Below are positions 52,839-60,841 of a stretch of DNA of 64,000 nt, one piece after another (position 1 is the stretch's first letter; each line of letters begins with the position of its first letter). The stretch comes from JAVBKV01 sp031553885. Lineage in GTDB: Bacteria > Bacteroidota > Bacteroidia > Bacteroidales > Azobacteroidaceae. A program made the position numbers and the translations under genes. The notes beneath the pieces are model-generated. The model was not told the DNA's origin. It saw only the letters and a list, made by a program, of their open reading frames with translations, and ran no database searches. The stretch is taken from contig JAVBKV010000053.1 of assembly GCA_031553885.1 (NCBI GenBank), forward strand, positions 8,764 through 72,763, read 5' to 3'.

Positions 52839-53798
52839 ATGAGAAATGATACCGTATCGGTGGTAATGTGTACATTCAATGGAGAAAAGTACCTCGAGGA
52901 ACAATTGGATTCCATCCTTAATCAAACGTATCCCATTACCGAGTTACTCATACAGGATGACGGATCTTCCGACAACACGATCCATATTCTTTCTTCCTAT
53001 CAGAAGAAGTATCCGGTTATCCGGTATACCATTAACCCCACCCGCCTGGGTGTCAATGAAAATTTCTTTTCCGCCATTCGCAATGCCTCCGGAGAGTACG
53101 TGGCCATTGCCGACCAGGACGATATCTGGTTACCGGACAAAATAGAAAAAGAAATGGAAACTATTCAGGATAACCTGCTCTGCTTTTGCCTGTCAAGACC
53201 TTTTTCCGAAGAAAAAGAAATCTGGTTTGATCCGAGACTGGAAAATTACGGCTTGCTGAGAACCATTTTTGTCAACGAAATTCCGGGCCACACCATGCTG
53301 ATGAAGAAACAACTGATCGATCTTATGCCTTTCAATCATCCCATGGTTTTTTACGACAACTGGCTGGCGTTAACCGCAGCAGCATACGGTAAAATCGCTT
53401 TCTGCAACGAGGTTCTTTGCCTGTTCAGAAGGCACAATCAGGCTGCGTCATACGGAGAACCCTCCAGGGCAAACTATACAAATAACATTTCCAGTGGAAT
53501 CAGGCTATTTTTATCTGCGTGGAAAAAGATGCCCCGGTTGAAGCAGAAAGCACATGATTATTTTTCCACTCTTCATCGCTTTCTATCCCAAACCGGAGTC
53601 ACTTCCGGGGAAATGAGCGATGCCCTTTATTTATGCAGGTACATGTCGGAACAAAATATCCGGAACTTGTTCCGGGCTTCTTTACTCTGCATCCATAACA
53701 GGGATTTTATATTCAAGAGAAAGGAACCTAACTTCCTGAAAGCGATTCTGAGGGCTATGCTGCATCCCGTACTTTGCTATCATTATATTGACTATTAA
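52839..53798 (+). CDS. GT2 glycosyltransferase
   Basis: A 319-residue GT2 protein: VSVVMCTFNGEKYLEEQLDSIL, LIQDDGSSDNT, and DQDDIWLPDKIEKE as the metal-binding DxD site, then GHTMLMKKQLIDLM and DNWLALTAAAYGKIAF. The pattern resembles RgpB/WfgS-type rhamnosyl- or galactosyl-transferases. The C-terminal 100 residues are helical and basic, suggesting membrane contact. It is 27 bases after the fucosyltransferase gene. Confidence 0.86.
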   Translation: MRNDTVSVVMCTFNGEKYLEEQLDSILNQTYPITELLIQDDGSSDNTIHILSSYQKKYPVIRYTINPTRLGVNENFFSAIRNASGEYVAIADQDDIWLPDKIEKEMETIQDNLLCFCLSRPFSEEKEIWFDPRLENYGLLRTIFVNEIPGHTMLMKKQLIDLMPFNHPMVFYDNWLALTAAAYGKIAFCNEVLCLFRRHNQAASYGEPSRANYTNNISSGIRLFLSAWKKMPRLKQKAHDYFSTLHRFLSQTGVTSGEMSDALYLCRYMSEQNIRNLFRASLLCIHNRDFIFKRKEPNFLKAILRAMLHPVLCYHYIDY

Positions 53799-53832
53799 CC
53801 ACCTGAACAAATCAAGAGTCCAAAATAAATCG

Positions 53833-53840
53833 TATCTTTG
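53833..53840 (+). promoter_or_regulatory. -7 element for the YfhO gene
   Basis: TATCTTTG, 31 bases before the ATG at 53872; no clear -33. It could give the YfhO and last GT2 genes their own transcript within the cluster. Confidence 0.5.
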
Positions 53841-53871
53841 CAAATCAAGTTAAAAAACAAACGATATATAT

Positions 53872-56364
53872 ATGAAATCTTTCTTCAAGAAATTATTACC
53901 GCATATCGGTGTCGTATTTTTCTTTTTAGTCCTCGTTGTCATTTACTTCCAACCTGTTTTTGAAGGAAAAACATTGCCTCAGCAAGACCTGACCCAATTC
54001 GAGGGCATGGCCCAGGAAGTACTGGAATACGGGAAGCAAACCGGATGGACCGGCTCCATGTTCTCCGGAATGCCTACTTATCAGATTACCGGTTATTCGG
54101 AAGGAATCGATTTTGTCGGAAAAATAAGACACTGCATCCTGATACTCATGGATCAGAATACAGCCGGACCTATTTTTATCATGCTTCTGACCGCTTATAT
54201 TCTGTTTCTCGTATTTGGGTTCAATATCTACATTGCCGTCCTGGGAGCGATTGCTCTTACATTCTCTTCCTATAACATCATTATCATCGAGGCGGGACAT
54301 GTTTCCAAGCTTTGGGCATTGGCTTTTGTTCCCTTAGTAATCGCAGGGTTTGTCATGGTACTCAAAAAGAAATACATATCCGGATTCCTGCTGTTTACCT
54401 TCGGATTGTATTTCCACATTGCCTCCAACCATTTTCAGACCACTTACTACCTGGCTTTGTTTTTAGGGATCCTTTTCATTGCTTTTTTGATTTACTGCAT
54501 CCGGCAAAAAGAGTACAAACACCTGTTATCCTGTATTGGGATATTTGCCTGTGGAGCTATATTGACAGTGGGAATCAACATCAACAACCTGTACATGACC
54601 GAAGAGCTGGGAAAAGAGAGTATCCGTGGGAAGGCAGAACTTACCCCACAGACACCTGAGGAACAATCCGCCAAGGAGTCGCACGGGTTGGACCGGGATT
54701 ATGCTTTTGCCTGGAGTTATGGCAAAGCAGAAACATTCACCCTACTGATTCCCAACCTGATGGGAGGCGAAACCGGAGGATATTTAGATAGTAATTCACA
54801 ACTATACAAAGTTGCCCAGTCTCATGGCATGAATGTGGGAAAAGAAATTCAAACCTATACTTACTGGGGAGACCAGCCTTTTACTTCCGGGCCGGTGTAT
54901 TTCGGAGCCATTGTTTGTTTCCTTTTTATGCTTTCGTTTTTTATTGTCCCCGGAAAAACCAAGTGGTGGTTGCTGGGAGCCTGTATCTTCTTTATCCTGC
55001 TTTCCTGGGGAAAGAACTTTGCAGGATTCAATGATTTCATGTTTTATCATTTCCCTTATTACAGTAAGTTCAGGACCGTTTCCACGGCATTGATTATTCC
55101 GGGTATAATCTTTCCGATCCTTGCCGCGATGGGGTTGAATCAGATTTTCAAGGGTAACATTACGTTTCCGGAAATGAAGAAAGCGCTGATCGGCTCCGTA
55201 TCGATCACGGGAGGGATCTGCCTGATCCTTTGGCTGATTCCGGGAGCATTCTTTAACTTTGAGTCTCCCATGGACGCTCAGCACGGGATGCCGGACTGGT
55301 ACATGAATGCCCTGATACAAGGCCGGGAAGGACTCTTACGGGCCGATGCATTACGCTCCCTGATACTCATTTTACTGGCTGCTGCCTTGATTTTTGTATA
55401 TGCTCAGGCCAAAGATAAATCCAAAGCCGGCAAATGGGTACTGATCGGATTGGTTGTATTGGTACTTTTCGATTTGTGGCAGGTGGACAAACGTTATGTG
55501 AATGACAGTAAATTCGTAAACAAAAGGACCTACCAGGAACAAGCATTCAAAAAATCGGTAGCTGATCAGATTATATTGAAAGATACTTCTCCCTCCTACC
55601 GGGTATTGAATCTGAATAATCCGTTCCAGGAAACGAGTACTTCCTATTATCATAAATCAATCGGCGGATACCATGCGGCCAAACTCAGGAGGTATCAGGA
55701 CCTGATCGAACGCAGGTTAAGCAAAGAACTTCAAATTATTTATAAGACATTTCAAAACAATCCGACTCCGGAATCGATCTTGAATGCATTTCAACAGTGC
55801 CCATCCCTGAATATGCTGAATACAAAATACGTCATCTATAATCCGGGACAAGCGCCTTTAGAAAACCCTTACCACGACGGAAATGCCTGGTTTGTCGATT
55901 CGTACAAAATCGTGGATACTCCCGATCAGGAAATGGATGCGCTGGAAACTTTAAATCCGGTTGTGGAAGCTGTGATCAGTAAGGACTTCGAAAGTAACCT
56001 GAAAGGGCTGCAACTAACGGAAGATTCTACAGCAATTATAGATATGACTTCATACACGCCTAATAAAGTGACCTACAAGTGCCATTCCTCCCGGGAAGGG
56101 CTGGCTGTTTTTTCCGAGGTTTACTATCCTTACGGCTGGAAAGCATACATCGACGGCAAACGGGTCCCCATATCACGGGCAGACTGGGTACTCAGAGCCT
56201 TAGTCGTTCCTGCCGGCGATCATGAGATCGTTATGGAATTCGATCACGATGCGTTGAAGATTTGCGGAATTATCAGTACAATATCTTCTGGTTTACTCCT
56301 GGTGTTATTACTTGGATTCGTAGGATTTGTCATTTACCGGGAACGGAAGAAAAAGAAAGAATAA
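53872..56364 (+). CDS. YfhO-family multi-span membrane protein
   Basis: An 830-residue protein with about 12-14 TMs and a final soluble beta-domain (about 640-790) before a last TM. It has the YfhO family plan: TM1 at about 11-30, then an acidic periplasmic loop (PQQDLTQFEGMAQEV), YDEL-like catalytic-style regions absent, SGMPTYQITGYSEG, and the late SREGLAVFSEVYYPYGWKAYIDGKRV typical of the family. YfhO proteins have a GT-C-type architecture and in Firmicutes help glycosylate lipoteichoic acid. Its place among GTs suggests a lipid-linked-sugar transferase or oligosaccharyl transferase; that is inference. It overlaps the next start by one base. Confidence 0.85.
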   Translation: MKSFFKKLLPHIGVVFFFLVLVVIYFQPVFEGKTLPQQDLTQFEGMAQEVLEYGKQTGWTGSMFSGMPTYQITGYSEGIDFVGKIRHCILILMDQNTAGPIFIMLLTAYILFLVFGFNIYIAVLGAIALTFSSYNIIIIEAGHVSKLWALAFVPLVIAGFVMVLKKKYISGFLLFTFGLYFHIASNHFQTTYYLALFLGILFIAFLIYCIRQKEYKHLLSCIGIFACGAILTVGININNLYMTEELGKESIRGKAELTPQTPEEQSAKESHGLDRDYAFAWSYGKAETFTLLIPNLMGGETGGYLDSNSQLYKVAQSHGMNVGKEIQTYTYWGDQPFTSGPVYFGAIVCFLFMLSFFIVPGKTKWWLLGACIFFILLSWGKNFAGFNDFMFYHFPYYSKFRTVSTALIIPGIIFPILAAMGLNQIFKGNITFPEMKKALIGSVSITGGICLILWLIPGAFFNFESPMDAQHGMPDWYMNALIQGREGLLRADALRSLILILLAAALIFVYAQAKDKSKAGKWVLIGLVVLVLFDLWQVDKRYVNDSKFVNKRTYQEQAFKKSVADQIILKDTSPSYRVLNLNNPFQETSTSYYHKSIGGYHAAKLRRYQDLIERRLSKELQIIYKTFQNNPTPESILNAFQQCPSLNMLNTKYVIYNPGQAPLENPYHDGNAWFVDSYKIVDTPDQEMDALETLNPVVEAVISKDFESNLKGLQLTEDSTAIIDMTSYTPNKVTYKCHSSREGLAVFSEVYYPYGWKAYIDGKRVPISRADWVLRALVVPAGDHEIVMEFDHDALKICGIISTISSGLLLVLLLGFVGFVIYRERKKKKE

Positions 56365-57332
56365 TGAGATTTTCGGTCGTTATTTGTACGTACAACCGCG
56401 CCAATCATTTGAAGAAATCACTGGAAAGCGCTGTCAGTCAAAATTATCCGAAAAACCAATTCGAAATATTAATCGTCGACAACAACAGTCCGGATGATAC
56501 GGCTGTTGTCTGTCGTTCGTTCCAGGAAAAATACGATGAAATAAACATCCGGTATTTTCTGGAAACCCAACAGGGAATTTCCTACGGACGAAACCGGGGA
56601 GTAACAGAAGCCCGGGGTGAGTTTATCGCCTTTCTGGACGATGACGAGACCATTCTTCCCGATTACCTGAATCACCTTCACAATTTCTTCGAATCTTACC
56701 CGGAAGCGTCTTTGTGCGCCGGACCGGTAGTCCCGGTTTGCAAGATTCCGGAACCGGAATGGATGTCTCCTTATATTTCCAGGCCCATAACCGGACTCTA
56801 CGATAAAGGATCCAACATCAAGATTCTGAAACCCAAAGACTGCCCTGGAACCGGTCATGCGACCTTTCGAAGAAGTTTATTTGAGAAAATCGGGGGGTTT
56901 AATACAGATCTGGGGCGAAAGGGTTCGTCTTTATTAGGAGCAGAGGATAAAGATTTTTTTCTGCGTCTGAACCAACAAGGAGTGTCTTGTTATTACCTCC
57001 CTTCTGCGATCATTTATCATCATATTCCGGCCAGTAAGCTTACTGAGGATTTCTTCAATAAAATGACCAGATCCATCGGCGTCAGCGAAAAAATCCGTAC
57101 ACAAACCATTTCCCGCACCGCTTTTTACAAAAGATTAATCATCGGAGAAGGAATCAAATGGTGCGGCACCCTTGTCCTCTCCGCATATTATTTCCTGCAA
57201 TTCAAATTCAGTAAAGGAAAAAAACTGCTCCAATTCCGTACCAACATCACGCGGGGCCTAATAACCTCACCCCAAAGGTGCGTCAGCACCGACACCTTTG
57301 TAGGCCAATTCGCTAAAAGACCAATAAAATAG
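56364..57332 (+). CDS. GT2 glycosyltransferase with IS-altered C-terminus
   Basis: A 322-residue GT2: RFSVVICTYNRANHLKKSLES, ILIVDNNSPDDTA, GRNRGVTEARGEFIAFLDDDE (DxD site), then TGHATFRRSLFEKIGGFNTDLGR and an acidic GAEDKDFFLRL. The ATG at 56364 overlaps the YfhO stop by one base (TAATG), setting the start. The catalytic domain is intact. The last residues (about GQFAKRPIK) are read from the end of the insertion sequence that starts at 57303, and the preceding 10 or so come from a palindromic sequence, so the native C-terminus has probably been replaced. Confidence 0.84.
   Translation: MRFSVVICTYNRANHLKKSLESAVSQNYPKNQFEILIVDNNSPDDTAVVCRSFQEKYDEINIRYFLETQQGISYGRNRGVTEARGEFIAFLDDDETILPDYLNHLHNFFESYPEASLCAGPVVPVCKIPEPEWMSPYISRPITGLYDKGSNIKILKPKDCPGTGHATFRRSLFEKIGGFNTDLGRKGSSLLGAEDKDFFLRLNQQGVSCYYLPSAIIYHHIPASKLTEDFFNKMTRSIGVSEKIRTQTISRTAFYKRLIIGEGIKWCGTLVLSAYYFLQFKFSKGKKLLQFRTNITRGLITSPQRCVSTDTFVGQFAKRPIK
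57273..57300. repeat. Palindromic element next to the IS end
   Basis: CAAAGGTG (57273-57280) pairs with CACCTTTG (57293-57300); an alternative inner stem GGTGC/GCACC also forms. It is inside the reading frame of the last GT2 and ends two bases from the IS. Confidence 0.65.
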
Positions 57333-57382
57333 TCGAAAAAAGAGCAATAGATTCATCATTTATGCTTTTTTTTCGACTATTT
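57327..57382. terminator. Long hairpin near the left IS end
   Basis: A 15-bp stem (57327-57341 with 57368-57382), A-rich on the left and T-rich on the right. It overlaps the GT2 stop codon and could stop transcription entering or leaving the element. Confidence 0.55.
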
Positions 57383-57480
57383 CTGTTTTCAGGTTATTAC
57401 ATTCCTTTTATCTCCCTTTTTTTGCATACTTTAGGCTGTAGCTAATGCCGATTAGCTATATCGTGTATTCATTCCAGCTG

Positions 57481-58854
57481 TTAAGCTGCTTTTTTGCCGG
57501 TTTGTTTTTTCTGTTCTTTTGCCGCCAATCTGGCAACATTTGCCGTATGCACCCCAAAGAGTATCCAAAGTATCTCAGTCTGTGGTGTTCGGGCTTTAAT
57601 CTTTCTCAGGTTGTAATGTTCCTTTTCCGTTCCAAAACTTCCTTCCAACCGGGTGGATCGTTCTTTGGAGAGTAACGATCGCATCTTCTTTCTTTCAGGT
57701 TCATCTTTGGCCCTTTTGCCTTTGGGTACAAAACTGGTATAAATCGGATCCGGCCTTGAAGAGCAATATTTTCGGGTCTTATTGGTGGCATAAATGGCAT
57801 CACCGGCAAAGTGTGTGACCCTCTGACGGAATAACATCTGTGCATACCAGATGGAAGAGATTCCACGGGTTCCCTCATTGAAGGCATTAAATGAGATGTG
57901 CTCTATAAAGTTGATGCCATCCACTTGTATCAGATTGGCCTTGGCCCCAAACTCAACGGCTTTGACCTCTTTCCCGCGTACAATGGGCCGGATATAATGC
58001 TTATGAACACTGACAATCCTCCCGGATACCGTTTTCCCACTTGTATGCATCCGGGGTTGCTGGCTCAAAATAGTCCGGATCACATTACGCCTTTTATGAT
58101 AGGAACCCTCCAGTTCCATCACTTGCCGATATTCACATTCAAGATAGTCCAACTGACCGCTGAGCTTGCCCAAAAGATAAATCAAAGAGGTACGTAGTTT
58201 CTTTTTCTTCTTGTGTGTCTTTTTTCTGCAACGGCTAAAAGAGAGATAACGTTTATGAATTTCATCATATTTACTCCGGGGACGACGAAACTTCAAGCTA
58301 CGGCATTGTTTTATAATCTGCTCATAAGTCCATTGGATACTTTCCCAAAGCAACTTCTCATTGGTGGGAAAACGAAGATGACTCTCATAACAAGTAGCAT
58401 CGCTCATGACAACTCCGGTGTTCTCTAACAAGGGCTTCCATGACTTGGCCAGAGTCTTTTGGAATAGATCCATATCCAAACTACGGGAGAGCTCACAGCG
58501 AACTTTACTGATTAACTTCGTGTCCCGGATTTCTTGGCCAGGACGGATAAAAATCCCACAGAAGAGCTGATAGTAAATATTGCCGTTGATTTGTTCGATC
58601 AGTTTCTTATCAGAGACTCCGGTATAGTTCTTTAACAACATCAAGGCTATTTTTCCTGAAGGGCTAAAGAAGCTTTTTCGACCCAAAGAAGATGACTCTA
58701 AGCCAAAAGTCCGGGCAATTTCAGAAAAAGGAAATAAACGATGGATATGACCAAGATCACTGGATTCAAAACCGGAACGGTAAAGGGATAAAAGCTCGCT
58801 CTCTTGATAAAGAGGTAAAGTCTGGGATAATTCGCAAATTTGTTGTACCTTCAT
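57481..58854 (-). CDS. DDE transposase, IS5/IS1182-like
   Basis: A 457-residue transposase. The N-terminal region (about 25-120) is DUF772-like (SSDLGHIHRLFPFSEIARTFGL, SGKIALMLLKNYTGVSDKKLIEQIN). The DDE catalytic residues are D152 (VMSDATCYES), D352 (FAGDAIYAT) and E404 (TRLEGSFGTEKEHYNL). A Lys/Arg-rich insertion lies at about 200-225. The start at 58854 (MKVQQICELSQ) is preferred: the longer frame begins in the terminal region, and the second copy shows the same ATG context at 63996. It appears intact and probably active. Confidence 0.92.
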   Translation of the reverse strand: MKVQQICELSQTLPLYQESELLSLYRSGFESSDLGHIHRLFPFSEIARTFGLESSSLGRKSFFSPSGKIALMLLKNYTGVSDKKLIEQINGNIYYQLFCGIFIRPGQEIRDTKLISKVRCELSRSLDMDLFQKTLAKSWKPLLENTGVVMSDATCYESHLRFPTNEKLLWESIQWTYEQIIKQCRSLKFRRPRSKYDEIHKRYLSFSRCRKKTHKKKKKLRTSLIYLLGKLSGQLDYLECEYRQVMELEGSYHKRRNVIRTILSQQPRMHTSGKTVSGRIVSVHKHYIRPIVRGKEVKAVEFGAKANLIQVDGINFIEHISFNAFNEGTRGISSIWYAQMLFRQRVTHFAGDAIYATNKTRKYCSSRPDPIYTSFVPKGKRAKDEPERKKMRSLLSKERSTRLEGSFGTEKEHYNLRKIKARTPQTEILWILFGVHTANVARLAAKEQKKQTGKKAA

Positions 58855-58916
58855 GCTGTATTTTTTAGCGTGATTTCCCCGTTTTTGGCCTCGAAACCGT
58901 ATTATCGGGGGACAAA

Positions 58917-58964
58917 CAAAGATACACAAAATCCCAACTAATTCATAATGAATCGGTTGGGATT
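58917..58964 (-). promoter_or_regulatory. IS hairpin and -7 element upstream of the transposase
   Basis: On the minus strand, AATCCCAAC (58964-58956) pairs with GTTGGGATT (58938-58930), with an inner ATTCAT/ATGAAT pairing. It is followed by TATCTTTG (58924-58917), a -7 match driving the transposase. The hairpin could block read-through into the transposase gene. Confidence 0.5.
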
Positions 58965-59098
58965 GTCTTTTTTATTGAGCGAATGAGCCAACATAACCAC
59001 CCTCTGAAATTTCATTGTAATATAGCGACAACAATATGGCCTATAGGTGAAGCCCTGCCCCATCCGGGAAGTAATGACTTGGATAATTTAGTAATAAC

Positions 59099-59572
59099 CT
59101 ATTCGTGATGGTAGGGTTCGTTATTTAATATGGTCATTGCCCGGTAAAGCTGTTCGACAAAAATCAACCGGATCAATTGGTGAGAAAAAGTCATTTTGGA
59201 AAGTGCTATTTTTTCCCGGGCCGCATCGTACACTCTGGAAGAAAAGCCATAAGGACCTCCAATGATAAAAACCAAACGTTTGGGAACCGTATGCATCTTC
59301 TTTTCCAGATAAGACGCCAATCCCAGCGATGTAAATTCTTTTCCGCGCTCATCCAGCAACACAACATAGTCGCCGGATTGAAGCGATTGGAGGATTTGGT
59401 CCCCCTCTTTTTCCTTTTGTTGATCGAAAGATAAGTTTTTCGTATTTTTCAGATCCGGAATCACTTCCATTTCAAAAGGAATGTAATGTTTGAGGCGATG
59501 GACAAATTCCTCCAATCCGCTTTGCACAAAAGATTGTGTTGTTTTTCCTATAACAAGGAGTTGTATTTTCAT
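59099..59572 (-). CDS. rlmH: 23S rRNA (pseudouridine1915-N3)-methyltransferase RlmH
   Basis: A 157-residue SPOUT methyltransferase of exactly the usual RlmH length. Motifs are LLDERGKEFTS (73-82), the SAM-binding GGPYGF (105-110) and HQLIRLIFVEQLYRA (131-145). It methylates pseudouridine 1915 in helix 69 of 23S rRNA. The ATG at 59572 overlaps the upstream oxidoreductase stop by four bases (ATGA), and the family starts MKIQLLVIGK, so the longer frame is rejected. It is a core gene lying between the two IS copies. Confidence 0.94.
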   Translation of the reverse strand: MKIQLLVIGKTTQSFVQSGLEEFVHRLKHYIPFEMEVIPDLKNTKNLSFDQQKEKEGDQILQSLQSGDYVVLLDERGKEFTSLGLASYLEKKMHTVPKRLVFIIGGPYGFSSRVYDAAREKIALSKMTFSHQLIRLIFVEQLYRAMTILNNEPYHHE

Positions 59573-60729
59573 TGAATCATCGAAGTCCACCTGGCTTCGC
59601 TCTGAGATGAAGCCACAACAGTTTCAATAAACTGCATACCTCTCAGGCCGTCCTCTTGGTTTGGAAAATCCAGGTATTCGGGCTTAGGCGTTTCTCCGTT
59701 TAATTTACATTGCAACGTCAAAGCAAAATTACGGTAAATATTAGCAAATGCTTCTATAAAACCTTCCGGATGTCCGGCAGGCGTTCTGGTATTCCATCTG
59801 GCCAGATCGCTCAGGAATTCATTATTTCCCATATAGAGTTCCTGTGTAGGCTTATCATCCCACCGCAGGATCAACCGATTGGGATCCATTTGTCTCCATT
59901 CCAGTCCTCCTTCATCTCCATATACACGGATACGGATATTATTGGCCTCTCCCGTAGCTATTTGGGTAGCCATCAACACACCGGTAACTTCATTTTCCAT
60001 GTGTAGTAACACAGCACCATCATCATCTACCGGACGACCTTTCACGTATGTTTGCAGGTCAGCACACATTTCCTGTACTTTAAGCCCTGTTACATATTCT
60101 GCAAGGTGCCAGGCATGTGTACCGATATCCCCCATACATCCCGCTTTACCAGTAGTATTGGGATTCGTTCTCCATCCGGCATTATTACCACCCTGCAACT
60201 CTATCCGATGCGATAACCACCCCTGGGTATATTCCACGTATACTTTTCTAAGTTTGCCTAACTCCCCGTTGGCAATCCGGGCTTTTGCTTCCTTGACAGC
60301 GGGATAACCCGAATAGACGTGCGTAAGTGCCAGCACCAATCCGGTTTCCTCTACCTTGTTCCTAAGTGTCACCGCCTCTTCAAGGGAAAAGGTGATCGGC
60401 TTATCAAGTACCACATGAATACCTCTCTCCAGAGCCATCATAGCCGGTTCAAAATGCCATTTGTTGGGGGTTACAATAGTAACGAAGTCCATCCTTTCTT
60501 CCTGAGGCAATGCCATTTCACGTTCAAACATTTCATGATAATTGTCGTAGATCCGGGAATCCGGGACGAAATACTCTCTTCCGGAACTTCTCGATATCTC
60601 CGGATTAACACTGAAACAACCGCAGACCAGTTCGACAAGATTATCCATGAATGCCGCACGACGGTGTATAGCTCCGATAAAGGCATCGCTTCCACCGCCG
60701 ACCATGCCCATCTTAAGTTTTCTTCTCAT
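59569..60729 (-). CDS. Gfo/Idh/MocA-family oxidoreductase
   Basis: A 386-residue NAD(P)-dependent sugar oxidoreductase. The Rossmann motif GMVGGGSDAFIGAIHR is at about 8-23, the catalytic-lysine motif LDKPIT near 117-122, and the C-terminal domain carries GCMGDIGTHAWHLAEYVTGL with the catalytic-type Asp/His. Family members oxidise or reduce a sugar hydroxyl; 3-dehydrogenases feed keto-sugar pathways. It is divergent from the ThuA-DUF1080 genes 112 bases away and overlaps rlmH by four bases. The substrate is inferred from neighbours only. Confidence 0.88.
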   Translation of the reverse strand: MRRKLKMGMVGGGSDAFIGAIHRRAAFMDNLVELVCGCFSVNPEISRSSGREYFVPDSRIYDNYHEMFEREMALPQEERMDFVTIVTPNKWHFEPAMMALERGIHVVLDKPITFSLEEAVTLRNKVEETGLVLALTHVYSGYPAVKEAKARIANGELGKLRKVYVEYTQGWLSHRIELQGGNNAGWRTNPNTTGKAGCMGDIGTHAWHLAEYVTGLKVQEMCADLQTYVKGRPVDDDGAVLLHMENEVTGVLMATQIATGEANNIRIRVYGDEGGLEWRQMDPNRLILRWDDKPTQELYMGNNEFLSDLARWNTRTPAGHPEGFIEAFANIYRNFALTLQCKLNGETPKPEYLDFPNQEDGLRGMQFIETVVASSQSEARWTSMIQ

Positions 60730-60769
60730 AAATAATTATTTTAAGGATTTCCATTAACACTTGAGCTAA

Positions 60770-60801
60770 CAAAGCTACGGAAAACTCTTTTCTTTTTCAA
60801 A
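60770..60801 (-). promoter_or_regulatory. Promoter of the Gfo/Idh-rlmH operon
   Basis: Minus-strand TTTG (60801-60798), 20-base spacer, TAGCTTTG (60777-60770), about 40 bases before the ATG at 60729. Confidence 0.7.
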
Positions 60802-60811
60802 TTATTTGCCT

Positions 60812-60819
60812 TATATTTG
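60812..60819 (+). promoter_or_regulatory. -7 element for the ThuA-DUF1080-M24 run
   Basis: TATATTTG, 22 bases before the ATG at 60842. It is back to back with the Gfo/Idh promoter, so one regulator could control both directions. Confidence 0.55.
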
Positions 60820-60841
60820 TCGTTCAAAATCTCATGCTTCC

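Larger units (their letters stand above)
57303..58989. mobile_element. Insertion sequence (IS5/IS1182-like), complete copy
   Basis: A 1,687-base element with a single minus-strand transposase. The right end (58989) is fixed because an identical 140-base copy in the window diverges exactly there. The left end (57303) is inferred from an imperfect terminal inverted repeat: GGCCAATTCGCTAAA against GGCTCATTCGCTCAA, 12 of 15 matching. No target duplication is apparent. It inserted at the 3' end of a glycosyltransferase gene. Confidence 0.85.

Noticed and set aside
57290..57310. Target-site duplication around the IS
   Set aside because: Bases flanking 57303 and 58989 show no convincing direct repeat, so none is claimed.
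58855..58929. Longer transposase N-terminus
   Set aside because: It starts inside the IS terminal region at the -7 element, so it could not be on the transcript.
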